Shown: positions 8,762-17,113 of the stretch, in pieces
Position numbering within the stretch: the stretch's first letter is position 1
Layout of the letters: each line of letters begins with the position of its first letter
Source: Alphaproteobacteria bacterium
Lineage (GTDB): Bacteria; Pseudomonadota; Alphaproteobacteria; ATCC43930; CGMCC-115725
Length of the DNA: 64,000 bases
Direction: 5' to 3'
Assembly (NCBI GenBank): GCA_028871455.1
Contig: JAGWNF010000017.1
Span: forward strand, 1-64,000
Translations under genes and position numbers: made by a program
Notes under the pieces: generated by a model
Told to the model about the DNA's origin: nothing
Databases searched by the model: none
Seen by the model: only the letters and a program-made list of their open reading frames with translations

Positions 8762-9946
8762 TCAAGCCGGGAACATGAAGTTGGCCGCCTTGAGAAAAAG
8801 CGTCCGGTTGACGCCGTCCGAGTGCAGAAAGGCCGCCGCATCGCGCACCAATTTCTCGACCCCGAACTCCTTCATGTAGCCGTGGCCACCGTGGATCTCG
8901 AGGCACCAGGTGGCGATCTTCCACGCGGCCTGCGACGCCATCGCCTTGGGCAGCGCGCCAAGGGTCTTGTCCCAGTGGTGTTCCTGATGGTCCGCAAGCC
9001 AGCAGGCGCGATGGATATAGGACCGCGAGGCATCGATCAGCATACGCATCTCGGCCAGTTGGGCGCGGATGCCGTCATGCTCGATCAGCGGTTTGCCTCC
9101 CTGGACGCGCACCTTGGCCCAAGCAACGGCCTTCTCGTATAGGGCGACGGCGACGCCGAGAACGGAAGCGCCGGCATAGGCGTTGGACTGCGGGAAAAAT
9201 TCGACCAATACGCCAAATCCACTACCGACCTTGCCGATCACATTATTGTCCGGAATGAAGCAATCCTGGAAGATGAGCTCGGCGTTGTTGGCAAGGCGCT
9301 CGCCCATCTTATCGTGCACCCGACCGATGGTGAAGCCAGGTCGGCCGCGTTCCACTAGGAAGCAAGTGGTGCCTTCGACCATCGGCTTTTCCTTTTCGGT
9401 CTGGACGAACAGCAGATAGTAGCTTGCCCGATTGCCATTAGAGATGAAGTGCTTCATGCCGTTGACGATCCAACCGCCCGTGGTTTTCCGAGCGCTCGTG
9501 CGGAACTGCGTCGGATAGGGAAGGAAATAATTCGAAGCGTTATCGGGTTCCGTGATGCCGATGGCCAGCATACCGCGCGGATCATCGGCAAACCCGGGCA
9601 GGACGCGAGCCTGCTGCTCCTCATTAAGGGCCTTCTGCATGATCTGGGCGATTTTCAGGGTCTGAGCCATGATGACGGAGACGCCGAGATCGCCTTTGCC
9701 CAGTTCCTCGATGACCATGGCGGTGGTCAGCGAGTCGGCGCCAAGGCCGCCCCATTTTTCGGCGAGGGTCATGGTGCGGATGCCGAGCTCGTGCGCCTTC
9801 TCGACAATTTCCCAGGAATAACTCTTTTCCGGGTCTTGGTTGGCATCGAGTTCCGCCGCCCGCGGCCTGACCTCGTCCTCGACGAAGCGTGCAACAGTAT
9901 CCAGGATGGAGCGCTGGTCGTCTCTCAGAATGAAAATATCTTCCAT
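8762..9946 (-). CDS. Acyl-CoA dehydrogenase with altered catalytic-base region
   Basis: A 394-residue acyl-CoA dehydrogenase. The family signature is seen as AIGITEPDNASNY, and near the C-terminus as CLEIHGGHGYMKEFGVEKL. The place where most members have the catalytic Glu in YEGT reads FLHSDGVNRT, so Glu is absent and Asp lies beside the Gly. It should oxidise an acyl-CoA at the alpha-beta bond with FAD, passing electrons to ETF. ATG at 9946 follows GGGAGG. It lies between two zinc alcohol dehydrogenases, which suggests a short oxidation module for a cyclic or branched acyl-CoA. Confidence 0.9.
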   Translation of the reverse strand: MEDIFILRDDQRSILDTVARFVEDEVRPRAAELDANQDPEKSYSWEIVEKAHELGIRTMTLAEKWGGLGADSLTTAMVIEELGKGDLGVSVIMAQTLKIAQIMQKALNEEQQARVLPGFADDPRGMLAIGITEPDNASNYFLPYPTQFRTSARKTTGGWIVNGMKHFISNGNRASYYLLFVQTEKEKPMVEGTTCFLVERGRPGFTIGRVHDKMGERLANNAELIFQDCFIPDNNVIGKVGSGFGVLVEFFPQSNAYAGASVLGVAVALYEKAVAWAKVRVQGGKPLIEHDGIRAQLAEMRMLIDASRSYIHRACWLADHQEHHWDKTLGALPKAMASQAAWKIATWCLEIHGGHGYMKEFGVEKLVRDAAAFLHSDGVNRTLFLKAANFMFPA

Positions 9947-10058
9947 CGTGACCTCCCTCGCTATTCGAGTATACGAAGTTTTGATGCCAGCTTGATCAAT
10001 CGTGGCGATACCGCGAGGTCGCCCCGTTTCTTGGATCCGCTCGGGACAGCATCGAATT

Positions 10059-11108
10059 CTAAGCGACGGCGGAATCGATCACGATGCGCAGGATACGGCC
10101 GGGATTGCGCTCGTATTCTTCGAAGGCGGCGGCGGCGCGATCGAGCGGATAGGTGGTCGTGACGAAGCCGGAGACGTCGATCTTGCCCGACGCCACCAGC
10201 TCGATCGACGCATCGATGTCGCTAGGCGTCAGCGCGCGCGAACCGATGATACTGACTTCCTTGTAATAAAGGGGAAACGTGCTGAAGCCCGAGACGAGCT
10301 CATGGCTCACCGAAAACGAGCAAAATCGACCACCAGGCCGCAGCATGTCGATGCCGGCCTGCAATGTTCCTGCGCTGCCGGTGGTATCGATGACCACGTC
10401 GACGCCTGCGCCGTCCGTTAGACGCAGCACTTCATCGATCGCCGCTTCCGCGCTCGCAAGCACCGCGTGGTGGGCGTCCATATGGCGTGCCATGTCGAGC
10501 TTCCACTTCGTGCGCGAGACCGCGATGACCGGAGTGGCACCGGCAAGAACCGCCAGCCGCGTATGCAGGAGACCGCTCGTTCCCTGTCCCAGCACGACCA
10601 CGGACTCGCCTCCCGTGAGATCGACTCGTTGCTGCGCGTGACGCACGGTTGCGAGCGTCTCGATGAGCGTTGCGGTATCAAGCGAGAGGTGCTGCGGCAG
10701 CGCATGAACGTAATGCGCCGCCAGGCGCACATACTGGCTGAGCGACCCCTCTATCTCCCGGCCGAGAATCCCCGCGTTGCGGCAGAGATGCCCGGCGCCA
10801 CGGGCGCACGAGTCGCAATGCCCGCAAGCGATAACGGGGTTGATGAGGACGTTCTGACCCGGCTGCAGTCCGGTCACTCCCGCTCCCACTGCGTCGACGG
10901 TCCCCGTCGCCTCGTGGCCCATGACCACGGGGTACCGGACCCCGGGGTGGCGACCCGTATAGATCTCGAGATCGGTGTGACAAACCGCGGTGGCAGCGAT
11001 CCGGACCACCACCTCACCCGTGCCGGCAACCGGCCTTGACCGCTCGACGATCTCGAACTTTCTCGGTGCCTGAAGCACCGCCGCGTACATTTTAGGCCCC
11101 TGGTACAT
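10059..11108 (-). CDS. Zinc-binding alcohol dehydrogenase, MDR family
   Basis: A 349-residue dehydrogenase with a complete zinc set: catalytic VCHTDLEIYTG and GHEATG, structural CGHCDSCARGAGHLC. The nucleotide motif VVLGQGTSGLL is an altered Rossmann loop. Start is the ATG at 11108 with GGGAGGG seven bases upstream; a second ATG at 11090 is also possible. It heads the minus-strand group that continues with the acyl-CoA dehydrogenase. Oxidises an alcohol or beta-hydroxyacyl derivative, substrate unknown. Confidence 0.9.
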   Translation of the reverse strand: MYQGPKMYAAVLQAPRKFEIVERSRPVAGTGEVVVRIAATAVCHTDLEIYTGRHPGVRYPVVMGHEATGTVDAVGAGVTGLQPGQNVLINPVIACGHCDSCARGAGHLCRNAGILGREIEGSLSQYVRLAAHYVHALPQHLSLDTATLIETLATVRHAQQRVDLTGGESVVVLGQGTSGLLHTRLAVLAGATPVIAVSRTKWKLDMARHMDAHHAVLASAEAAIDEVLRLTDGAGVDVVIDTTGSAGTLQAGIDMLRPGGRFCSFSVSHELVSGFSTFPLYYKEVSIIGSRALTPSDIDASIELVASGKIDVSGFVTTTYPLDRAAAAFEEYERNPGRILRIVIDSAVA

Positions 11109-11647
11109 ATCCGGCCCTCCCGATCTGTCGGCGAATCGAATTCGCGGCAAAGACATCAACACCGCCTCGACGGTCTCTTTGCGAATCGTCTTCCGCATTA
11201 AATGCGTCGAGTACTATTGCAGGAAGGCCACAATCGCTCGGCGCTGGAAAAATTCGTCGATGCGCTCAGGGATGGTCACGGAGACAGAAACGCGGTCGCG
11301 AAAGCTGTGGTAGTTGTGCAAGCCACCGCGACACTCGCGGTGTCGCTTCGTGCCATGGTGCCTTCTGCCACGTTGACAGCATCAGCGGCTGGTACTTTAC
11401 TTTCGCCGCTCAATGCTTGGCCTGCACGGTCCTCTGTCAACGCTTCGCATACCGCCTCGCGACCATCCGCACATGACGATTCTCACAGGACCGAGGATAA
11501 GCCGCGGCCGGCGTTCCGCGAAAGCGCCATGTTGTCATCCGATCGTTGCCGAGGTGAGAGCGGGTTCATCCGCATCCGAGGTACGCGCCTCGGCGTCGTT
11601 GTAACGCCGCTCGCCGTCGGGGCGCCATCTCGAGAGCAGCTTGAGCA
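11109..11647. other. Divergent intergenic stretch without a recognised gene
   Basis: About 540 bases lie between the alcohol dehydrogenase (minus) and the radical SAM gene (plus). Open frames of up to 149 codons exist but show no domain and no good start site. One perfect inverted repeat, CACCGCGA-CAC-TCGCGGTG (11324-11342), is overlapped by GCGACAC...TGTCGC, and could be an operator or hairpin. It has no T-run, so it is not a typical terminator. Confidence 0.4.
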
Positions 11648-12925
11648 ATGAACAGGGCTTCGCGAGAATTCCAAGTTATGGTGAAGCCGGTAGGCGCGCT
11701 GTGCAACCTGGCGTGCACTTACTGCTACTACCTTAAGAAAAGGCATTTGTATCCGACCACCGAATCGTTTCGGATGAGTGATGATCTGCTCGAGAGCTAC
11801 ATCGTTCAGCACATCGAAGCCTGCCCGCAAGATCTGACTTTCTTCGCATGGCATGGCGGCGAGCCGACTCTTTTGGGCCTCGACTATTTTCAGCGCATCG
11901 TCGAGATCCAACGCAGGCACCGGCCATCGGGGCGGACGATCGTCAACGGTATTCAAACAAATGGCACGCTATTGGACGACGAATGGTGTCGCTTTCTTGC
12001 GAGGGAGAAATTTCAGGTCGGCATAAGCATCGACGGACCGAGCAAACTCCATGATTGCTACCGCGTGACCAAAGCTGGAGCGCCAAGTCATAAACAGGTC
12101 ATGCGGTGTTTCCGGCTCATGAAGAAGCATGGGATCCACTGCGATGTGCTGTGTGTGGTCCATAGCAAGAATGTTGACCATCCCGCGGCGGTCTACCGGT
12201 TCTTTAAAGAGATTGGCGTCGAATTTCTGCAGTTTCTTCCGCTGGTCGTTCGGACAGGCGTGGAGACGAGTCCGGAATCTGTCTTCCCGGAAGCGTATGG
12301 GACGTTCCTGTGCTCGGTTTTTGATGATTGGGTCCGACACGATCTTGGCCGAATCACGGTCCAAAACTTCGACGAGGCTATCAGGCCTTTTCTCGGGGTT
12401 GACCACGCGCTCTGCGTATTCAAAGAAACCTGCGGCAACGTCGTGGTTGTTGAACACAATGGCGATCTCTATTCCTGTGACCACTTCGTGGAACCGGATC
12501 ACCGGATAGGCAACATTCGCGAGGCCCCTCTCTTGCAAATGCTGGAGGGTGCGGCACTCCGGAAGTTTGGGCAAAACAAGAAGGATGGGCTAGCCAACTG
12601 CTGCCGCGAATGCGAAGTGCTCAGCTCCTGTAACGGCGGCTGCCCCAAGGATCGATTTGCACTCAGTCCGGATGGCCAAGCGTATCGCAGTTATCTTTGT
12701 GCGGGGTACAAGAAGTTTTTTGTTCATAGCCGTCCTTATCTGCGAAAACTGGCATCGCTGGTTCAATCGGGAGCGCCCACGGAGCGGCTCAAGGAGATAC
12801 TTCGAATCGAGGATGAGGCAACATCGAACCAGATCAGGCGTAACGATCCCTGTCCTTGCGGTAGCGGGCGAAAGTACAAGAAATGTTGTCTCGGAAAAAT
12901 CGCGCCCGAAGCAACAGAAGTTTAG
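11648..12925 (+). CDS. Anaerobic sulfatase-maturating-type radical SAM/SPASM enzyme with SEC-C tail
   Basis: A 425-residue radical SAM protein. CNLACTYC (Cys19, Cys23, Cys26) binds the catalytic [4Fe-4S] cluster. The SPASM region has CGNVVVVEHNGDLYSCDHF, then CCRECEVLSSCNGGC and a late Cys, as in anSME enzymes that turn a Cys or Ser of type I sulfatases into formylglycine. The last 25 residues are a SEC-C metal-binding motif (NDPCPCGSGRKYKKCC), an uncommon extra. By eye the gene is less GC-rich than its neighbours, a sign of transfer. No sulfatase is encoded in the window, so its target is elsewhere or is a different protein. Confidence 0.9.
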   Translation: MNRASREFQVMVKPVGALCNLACTYCYYLKKRHLYPTTESFRMSDDLLESYIVQHIEACPQDLTFFAWHGGEPTLLGLDYFQRIVEIQRRHRPSGRTIVNGIQTNGTLLDDEWCRFLAREKFQVGISIDGPSKLHDCYRVTKAGAPSHKQVMRCFRLMKKHGIHCDVLCVVHSKNVDHPAAVYRFFKEIGVEFLQFLPLVVRTGVETSPESVFPEAYGTFLCSVFDDWVRHDLGRITVQNFDEAIRPFLGVDHALCVFKETCGNVVVVEHNGDLYSCDHFVEPDHRIGNIREAPLLQMLEGAALRKFGQNKKDGLANCCRECEVLSSCNGGCPKDRFALSPDGQAYRSYLCAGYKKFFVHSRPYLRKLASLVQSGAPTERLKEILRIEDEATSNQIRRNDPCPCGSGRKYKKCCLGKIAPEATEV

Positions 12926-13141
12926 TCGCTCGCCTCGATGCACCTTGTCGGCAACGGGACGGACCATCACGAGACTTTACTTGCCAGCCATTTTCGAGAC
13001 ACGGTAGCGGCTCCGGCATGCAACGGGACGGAGCGCCCGAACGATCGCTCAGCGCCGTTGCGCCATCGCGCTCAATGGGCTCAAATACGGAGCGGATTCT
13101 ACTCGTCCCCCGATAAGAAATGGGCTTAGGCCAGGTGGAGC

Positions 13142-13522
13142 ATGCAAATGTCCAGCCTGTATCGGAATTTCAATCCGTTCGACGAATTCAACATTCTGCG
13201 CATCATCTGCGGAGCGTTTTTCATTCCGCATGCCTACGGAAAGTTTTTCGTTCCGGCCGCGCTCGACTTTTTTGTCGCCGCGAAATTCCGGCCGCCGGCG
13301 CTCTGGATGTACCTCGCGTGCGTCATCGAAGTGGTGCTTGCGGTCGGCCTGATCCTAGGTATCTTCACGACTTATCTTGGCGCAGCGGCAGCAATCTACC
13401 TCGCAGTCGCCGCTATCGCAGTCTATCGCGTTGCCAACGGCAAATGGCTTTGGAACATCGGTGGTTACGAATATCCTGTGTTCTGGGCAATTTGTTGCGC
13501 CGTGGTGGCGATGCACGGGTGA
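13142..13522 (+). CDS. DoxX-family membrane protein
   Basis: A 126-residue hydrophobic protein with about four membrane segments. The first has GAFFIPHAYGKFFVPAALDF; the others include VIEVVLAVGLILGIF, AAIYLAVAAIAV and VFWAICCAVVAM. This pattern is typical of DoxX proteins, which are small inner-membrane proteins linked to quinone or thiol redox. ATG at 13142 follows GGTGGAG. It is upstream of the EboE-like gene on the same strand, about 120 bases away, so possibly in the same transcript. Confidence 0.85.
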   Translation: MQMSSLYRNFNPFDEFNILRIICGAFFIPHAYGKFFVPAALDFFVAAKFRPPALWMYLACVIEVVLAVGLILGIFTTYLGAAAAIYLAVAAIAVYRVANGKWLWNIGGYEYPVFWAICCAVVAMHG

Positions 13523-13642
13523 GCGTCCGGGACGTGATTCACGGTGCCGCCCTCATCGGGGTGATCATTCAATCGGCTTCGACCGCCATGGTCGAACGCG
13601 TCGCTTGACGCGGTAGCGACGATCAAGAAATGCGAGCAGCAC

Positions 13643-14839
13643 ATGGATATCGGTAACGGCCTCGGCCATCTCACCTATTCGACTCTCGTCCACCCGGGCG
13701 ACGACTGGGAGCAGATGTGGGCGAGCCTGACAACCTACGTTCCAAAGGTTAAAGCGCGGCTCGCGCCTAACCGGCGCTTCGGCGTTTCGCTGCGCCTGTC
13801 GGCGAGTTCGGCACAGACCCTCGTGAATAGTCCAGCCGAGCGCGACAAGCTCAAGAAGTTCCTGGGCGACAACGACATGTATCTCTACACCGTCAACGCG
13901 TTTCCCTACGGGCCATTCAAGGGCAGGCGGATCAAGGAGCAAGTCTACGAGCCCGATTGGCGTTCGGAGGAGCGCACGCGCTATACCATCGACGTTGCCA
14001 ACGTCCTGGCCGAGGTGGTACCCGCGGATGTCGCTCCGTCGATCCAGAGCGCTCCGCTCGGCTTCAAGCCGCGCGTGACCGGAAACGACGTCGTCGCCAG
14101 CTACACCGACCACGTGCTGCGGGTCGCGTCTCATCTGGTCGCGCTCGCCGCTCGTACCGGGCGCACGGTCACGCTCGCGCTTGAGCCCGAGCCCTTTTGC
14201 TTCCTAGAGACAACCGATGAGACCGTGAAGTATTTTACCGAGCACCTTTATTCGGGTGAGGCGGCCGCTGCGCTCGCCAAAATGGCGCGAATTCCGATCT
14301 CGGAGGCGCATATCGCCCTGCGCAAGCATGTCGGCATCGTGTTCGACATCTGCCACCAGGCGGTCGAGTACGAGAACATCGCCGAGTCGCTGCAAAAGCT
14401 GGTTGATGCCGGCATCCCGATCTTCAAGCTGCAGGAAGCTGCCGCGCTGCACGTCCCACAGGTCACCAAAGACATCGTCGACGCGCTGCGGCGCTATGCC
14501 GATACGATCTACCTCACCCAGACAATCGAGAAGAAGAACGGCAGGCTGACCAAATTTCTCAATCTCGAAGATGCGTTCGCCGCATGGGACAAGAATCCGG
14601 GTCCGCGCGAATGGCGCACGCACTTTCATGTGCCGGTGTTCCTCGACGAGCTCGGACCGTTCCGCACGACGCGATTTGCGATCGAGGACGCCCTCCGCTT
14701 CCACAAGGCGAGGCCGCTGTCACGCCAACTCGAGATCGAGACCTATACTTGGGACGTGCTGCCTGACACCCTGAAGACTGGCGACATCGTTGACTATGTG
14801 TGCCGCGAGCTTGAGTGGGTGCGCGGCCAACTCGGCTGA
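13643..14839 (+). CDS. EboE-like TIM-barrel protein (xylose isomerase-like fold)
   Basis: A 398-residue protein matching EboE of the ebo clusters, which are involved in moving a prenylated or cyclitol-type metabolite to the periplasm. The opening NGLGHLTYSTLVHPGDDWEQ, the core VNAFPYGPFKG, the ALEPEPFCFLETT sheet and HVGIVFDICHQAVEYE are sugar-phosphate-isomerase-like features with plausible metal ligands (E, D, H). Other ebo genes (eboA-D, F) are absent, so the gene has been recruited separately. It is followed after 16 bases by a dehydrogenase, which suggests an operon through 19647. Confidence 0.8.
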   Translation: MDIGNGLGHLTYSTLVHPGDDWEQMWASLTTYVPKVKARLAPNRRFGVSLRLSASSAQTLVNSPAERDKLKKFLGDNDMYLYTVNAFPYGPFKGRRIKEQVYEPDWRSEERTRYTIDVANVLAEVVPADVAPSIQSAPLGFKPRVTGNDVVASYTDHVLRVASHLVALAARTGRTVTLALEPEPFCFLETTDETVKYFTEHLYSGEAAAALAKMARIPISEAHIALRKHVGIVFDICHQAVEYENIAESLQKLVDAGIPIFKLQEAAALHVPQVTKDIVDALRRYADTIYLTQTIEKKNGRLTKFLNLEDAFAAWDKNPGPREWRTHFHVPVFLDELGPFRTTRFAIEDALRFHKARPLSRQLEIETYTWDVLPDTLKTGDIVDYVCRELEWVRGQLG

Positions 14840-14855
14840 TTCGAACGGAGGCGTT

Positions 14856-15737
14856 ATGAAGGTCGGTTTCATCGGGCTCGGTCGTATGGGCCAGGCCATG
14901 GCCCGCCGCATGCTCGATGCCGGGCACGATCTCGCCGTCTATAACCGCACGGCCGAGAAGGCGAAGGCGCTTGCCGAAGCCGGCGCCAAGGTCATGGGTT
15001 CGGTCGCCGAAGCGGCACGCTATGGCGAAGCCGTCGTCACGATGCTGGCTGATGACGCCGCGCTCGAGAAAATCACTGCGCAGAAAGACGGTCTTCTGCA
15101 ATCGCTGCCAAAGGGCAGTATCCATGTTTGCGCGGGCACGCATAGCGTTGAGATCATTCGAAGCCTCGATGCTGCACACGCCAAAGCAGGGCAACGCATG
15201 GTCGCTTCGCCGATGTTGGGCCGGCCCGAGGCGGTGGCCGCCGGTCAGGCGGGTATCGTGGTGGGGGGCGCAGCGGAGAGTCTCGCCTGCTGTCGGCCGC
15301 TGTTCGAGGCGATTGCCCGGCGCGTGTTCGAGGCCGGCGCCGATCCAGTGACGGCTGCCGCAATCAAGATCGCCAACAACTTCGTGCTCGGTTGCGCCAT
15401 CGAAGCGATGGGCGAAGGATTGTCGTTGGTGCGCAAATACGGTGTGGCCCCGCAAGTCCTGTATGACGTGATGACCGACGGCCTTTTTGCGGCACCCGCC
15501 TACAAGATCTATGGCCAGATCATCGTCGACGAGACCTACGAAAAAGTTGGCCAGATGGCGGTCTTGGGATTGAAAGACGCCAACCTCGCGCTCGCCGCCG
15601 GTGAAGCAGTCGGTGTCCCGCTGCCGAGCGGCAATGTCTGGCGCGACCGTCTCGTCGGCGCCGTCGCCCACGGCGATGGGCAGTGCGACTGGGCGGTCAT
15701 GGCACGCGAACAGGCCCGTGCCAGTGGTCTTGTCTAG
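14856..15737 (+). CDS. NAD(P)-dependent beta-hydroxyacid dehydrogenase (3-hydroxyisobutyrate dehydrogenase family)
   Basis: A 293-residue enzyme with the N-terminal GFIGLGRMGQAMARRML nucleotide loop, the AGTHSVEIIRSL substrate region, and the catalytic lysine region AAIKIANNFVLG. It ends with a helical C-terminal domain containing LGLKDANLALAAGE. Start is the ATG at 14856 behind GGAGG, 16 bases after the EboE-like stop. It should oxidise or reduce a small beta-hydroxy acid or related carbonyl. The substrate is not predictable. Confidence 0.92.
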   Translation: MKVGFIGLGRMGQAMARRMLDAGHDLAVYNRTAEKAKALAEAGAKVMGSVAEAARYGEAVVTMLADDAALEKITAQKDGLLQSLPKGSIHVCAGTHSVEIIRSLDAAHAKAGQRMVASPMLGRPEAVAAGQAGIVVGGAAESLACCRPLFEAIARRVFEAGADPVTAAAIKIANNFVLGCAIEAMGEGLSLVRKYGVAPQVLYDVMTDGLFAAPAYKIYGQIIVDETYEKVGQMAVLGLKDANLALAAGEAVGVPLPSGNVWRDRLVGAVAHGDGQCDWAVMAREQARASGLV

Positions 15738-15781
15738 AATATGATGCCGATACCCTTGCCGCCGAATATGAGGACATCGCC

Positions 15782-17035
15782 ATGAAATACAATCGTCCGC
15801 AAGCGACCGCATCCTGGGGCACGATGGCCAAGGACTGGGAGAAGGGAATCGATTACGACCGCCTGTTCAAGGAGCGCCTCAAGCGCGCGCAGCAGGCGAT
15901 CCGTCATGCTGGGCTGGGCGCCGTGGTGGCCTTCAATTTCGACAATATCCGCTACCTCACGGGCACGCATATCGGCGAATGGGCGCGCGACAAGTTCATG
16001 CGCTATGCGTTGTGTCCGGTTGAGGGCCCGCCGTTTCTGTGGGATCCGGCGCCGCCCGCAAAGCGCATCTCATCGCCCTGGATCGCCGACAACGTTGCCG
16101 CACCGATCAGCACCATGCAAGGCGCACTGCCGCCTTGGATGAACATCCAGGGCGACTTCGCCAAGCAGATCAAGAAGGCGTTGGCGCATTTCGGGATCGA
16201 GAAGGAGCCGGTCGGCATCGACATTATGGAGCTGCCGATGTTGCGCGCGCTCGAGAAGGAGGGCATCGAGGTGGTCGACGGCCAGCAGGCGCTGCTCGAC
16301 GCGCGCGAGGTCAAGACACCGGACGAGATCGAGCTGTTGAAGCTCGCGGCGGCGATGGTCGACGCCACTTATGTGGATATCGTGCGCGCCATTCGCCCTG
16401 GCACGCGTGAGAACGAGCTCGTCGCGATCGCGCATGATCGGCTGTTCCGGATGGGCTCGGAGCGCGTCGAATGTGTCAACTCCGTCTCCGGTCCACGCGG
16501 CCGACCGCATTCCCATACCTTCTCCGACCGCATCATCCAGCCGGGCGACATGGTGTTTCTCGACATCATGCACTCCTACAACGGCTACCGCACTTGCTAC
16601 TACCGCACCTTCATCTGTGGCGAGCCGAACAAGCACCAGATCGACGCCTACGAGGGCGCCTCGAAATGGATCAGCGCCTCGATCGACATGATCAGGCCCG
16701 GCATCACGCCCGACCAGGTGGCACAGGTCTGGCCCGACGCGCAGGAGTTCGGCTATCGCGACGAGGCGGAGGCGTTCCTCCTGCAATATGGCCACGGCGT
16801 CGGCTTGTCGTTGTGGGAGCGGCCGATCTTCTCGAAACGATTCACCGGTCAGAACACGCCGCTCAAAGAGGGCATGGTGTTCGCGCTCGAGACCTGGAAG
16901 GGCGCGGACGATGGCTCGGGCGCGGCGCGCATCGAGGAGGAGGTGGTCGTGACCAAGGACGGGTGCGAGATCATCACCAATTTCCCGTCAGGGCACCTGA
17001 TTTCGTGCGGGCTTCCGGGCTGCGAGGTGTTCTGA
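15782..17035 (+). CDS. M24 (Xaa-Pro peptidase/creatinase fold) protein with altered metal site
   Basis: A 417-residue pita-bread-fold protein. An N-terminal creatinase-like domain (about 1-170) precedes the M24 domain. The first metal Asp is in MVFLDIMHSYNGYRT, the His is in LQYGHGVGLSLWERP, and the Glu residues are in FALETWKG and ARIEEEVVVTK. The second Asp, expected eleven residues after the first and three before RTF, is Cys (YRTCYYRTF). A two-metal aminopeptidase site is therefore unlikely; members such as creatinase or DddP show that this fold has non-peptidase chemistry. Start ATG at 15782. Confidence 0.88.
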   Translation: MKYNRPQATASWGTMAKDWEKGIDYDRLFKERLKRAQQAIRHAGLGAVVAFNFDNIRYLTGTHIGEWARDKFMRYALCPVEGPPFLWDPAPPAKRISSPWIADNVAAPISTMQGALPPWMNIQGDFAKQIKKALAHFGIEKEPVGIDIMELPMLRALEKEGIEVVDGQQALLDAREVKTPDEIELLKLAAAMVDATYVDIVRAIRPGTRENELVAIAHDRLFRMGSERVECVNSVSGPRGRPHSHTFSDRIIQPGDMVFLDIMHSYNGYRTCYYRTFICGEPNKHQIDAYEGASKWISASIDMIRPGITPDQVAQVWPDAQEFGYRDEAEAFLLQYGHGVGLSLWERPIFSKRFTGQNTPLKEGMVFALETWKGADDGSGAARIEEEVVVTKDGCEIITNFPSGHLISCGLPGCEVF

Positions 17036-17113
17036 GCGGCTTCGGCTGTTATCGAGCTTCGGGGCTTTAAGGCTCGCCGCTCGGGCTGCCGGCGCCTATA
17101 TAGAACGTCTTCG

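Noticed and set aside
9991-9998. TTGATCAA near the acyl-CoA dehydrogenase promoter
   Set aside because: The four-base spacer of an FNR box is missing; this is just a short palindrome.
11202-11651. 149-codon plus-strand frame before the radical SAM gene
   Set aside because: Ala/Val/Ser-rich with no domain, overlapping the start of the radical SAM gene in another frame; not supported as a gene.
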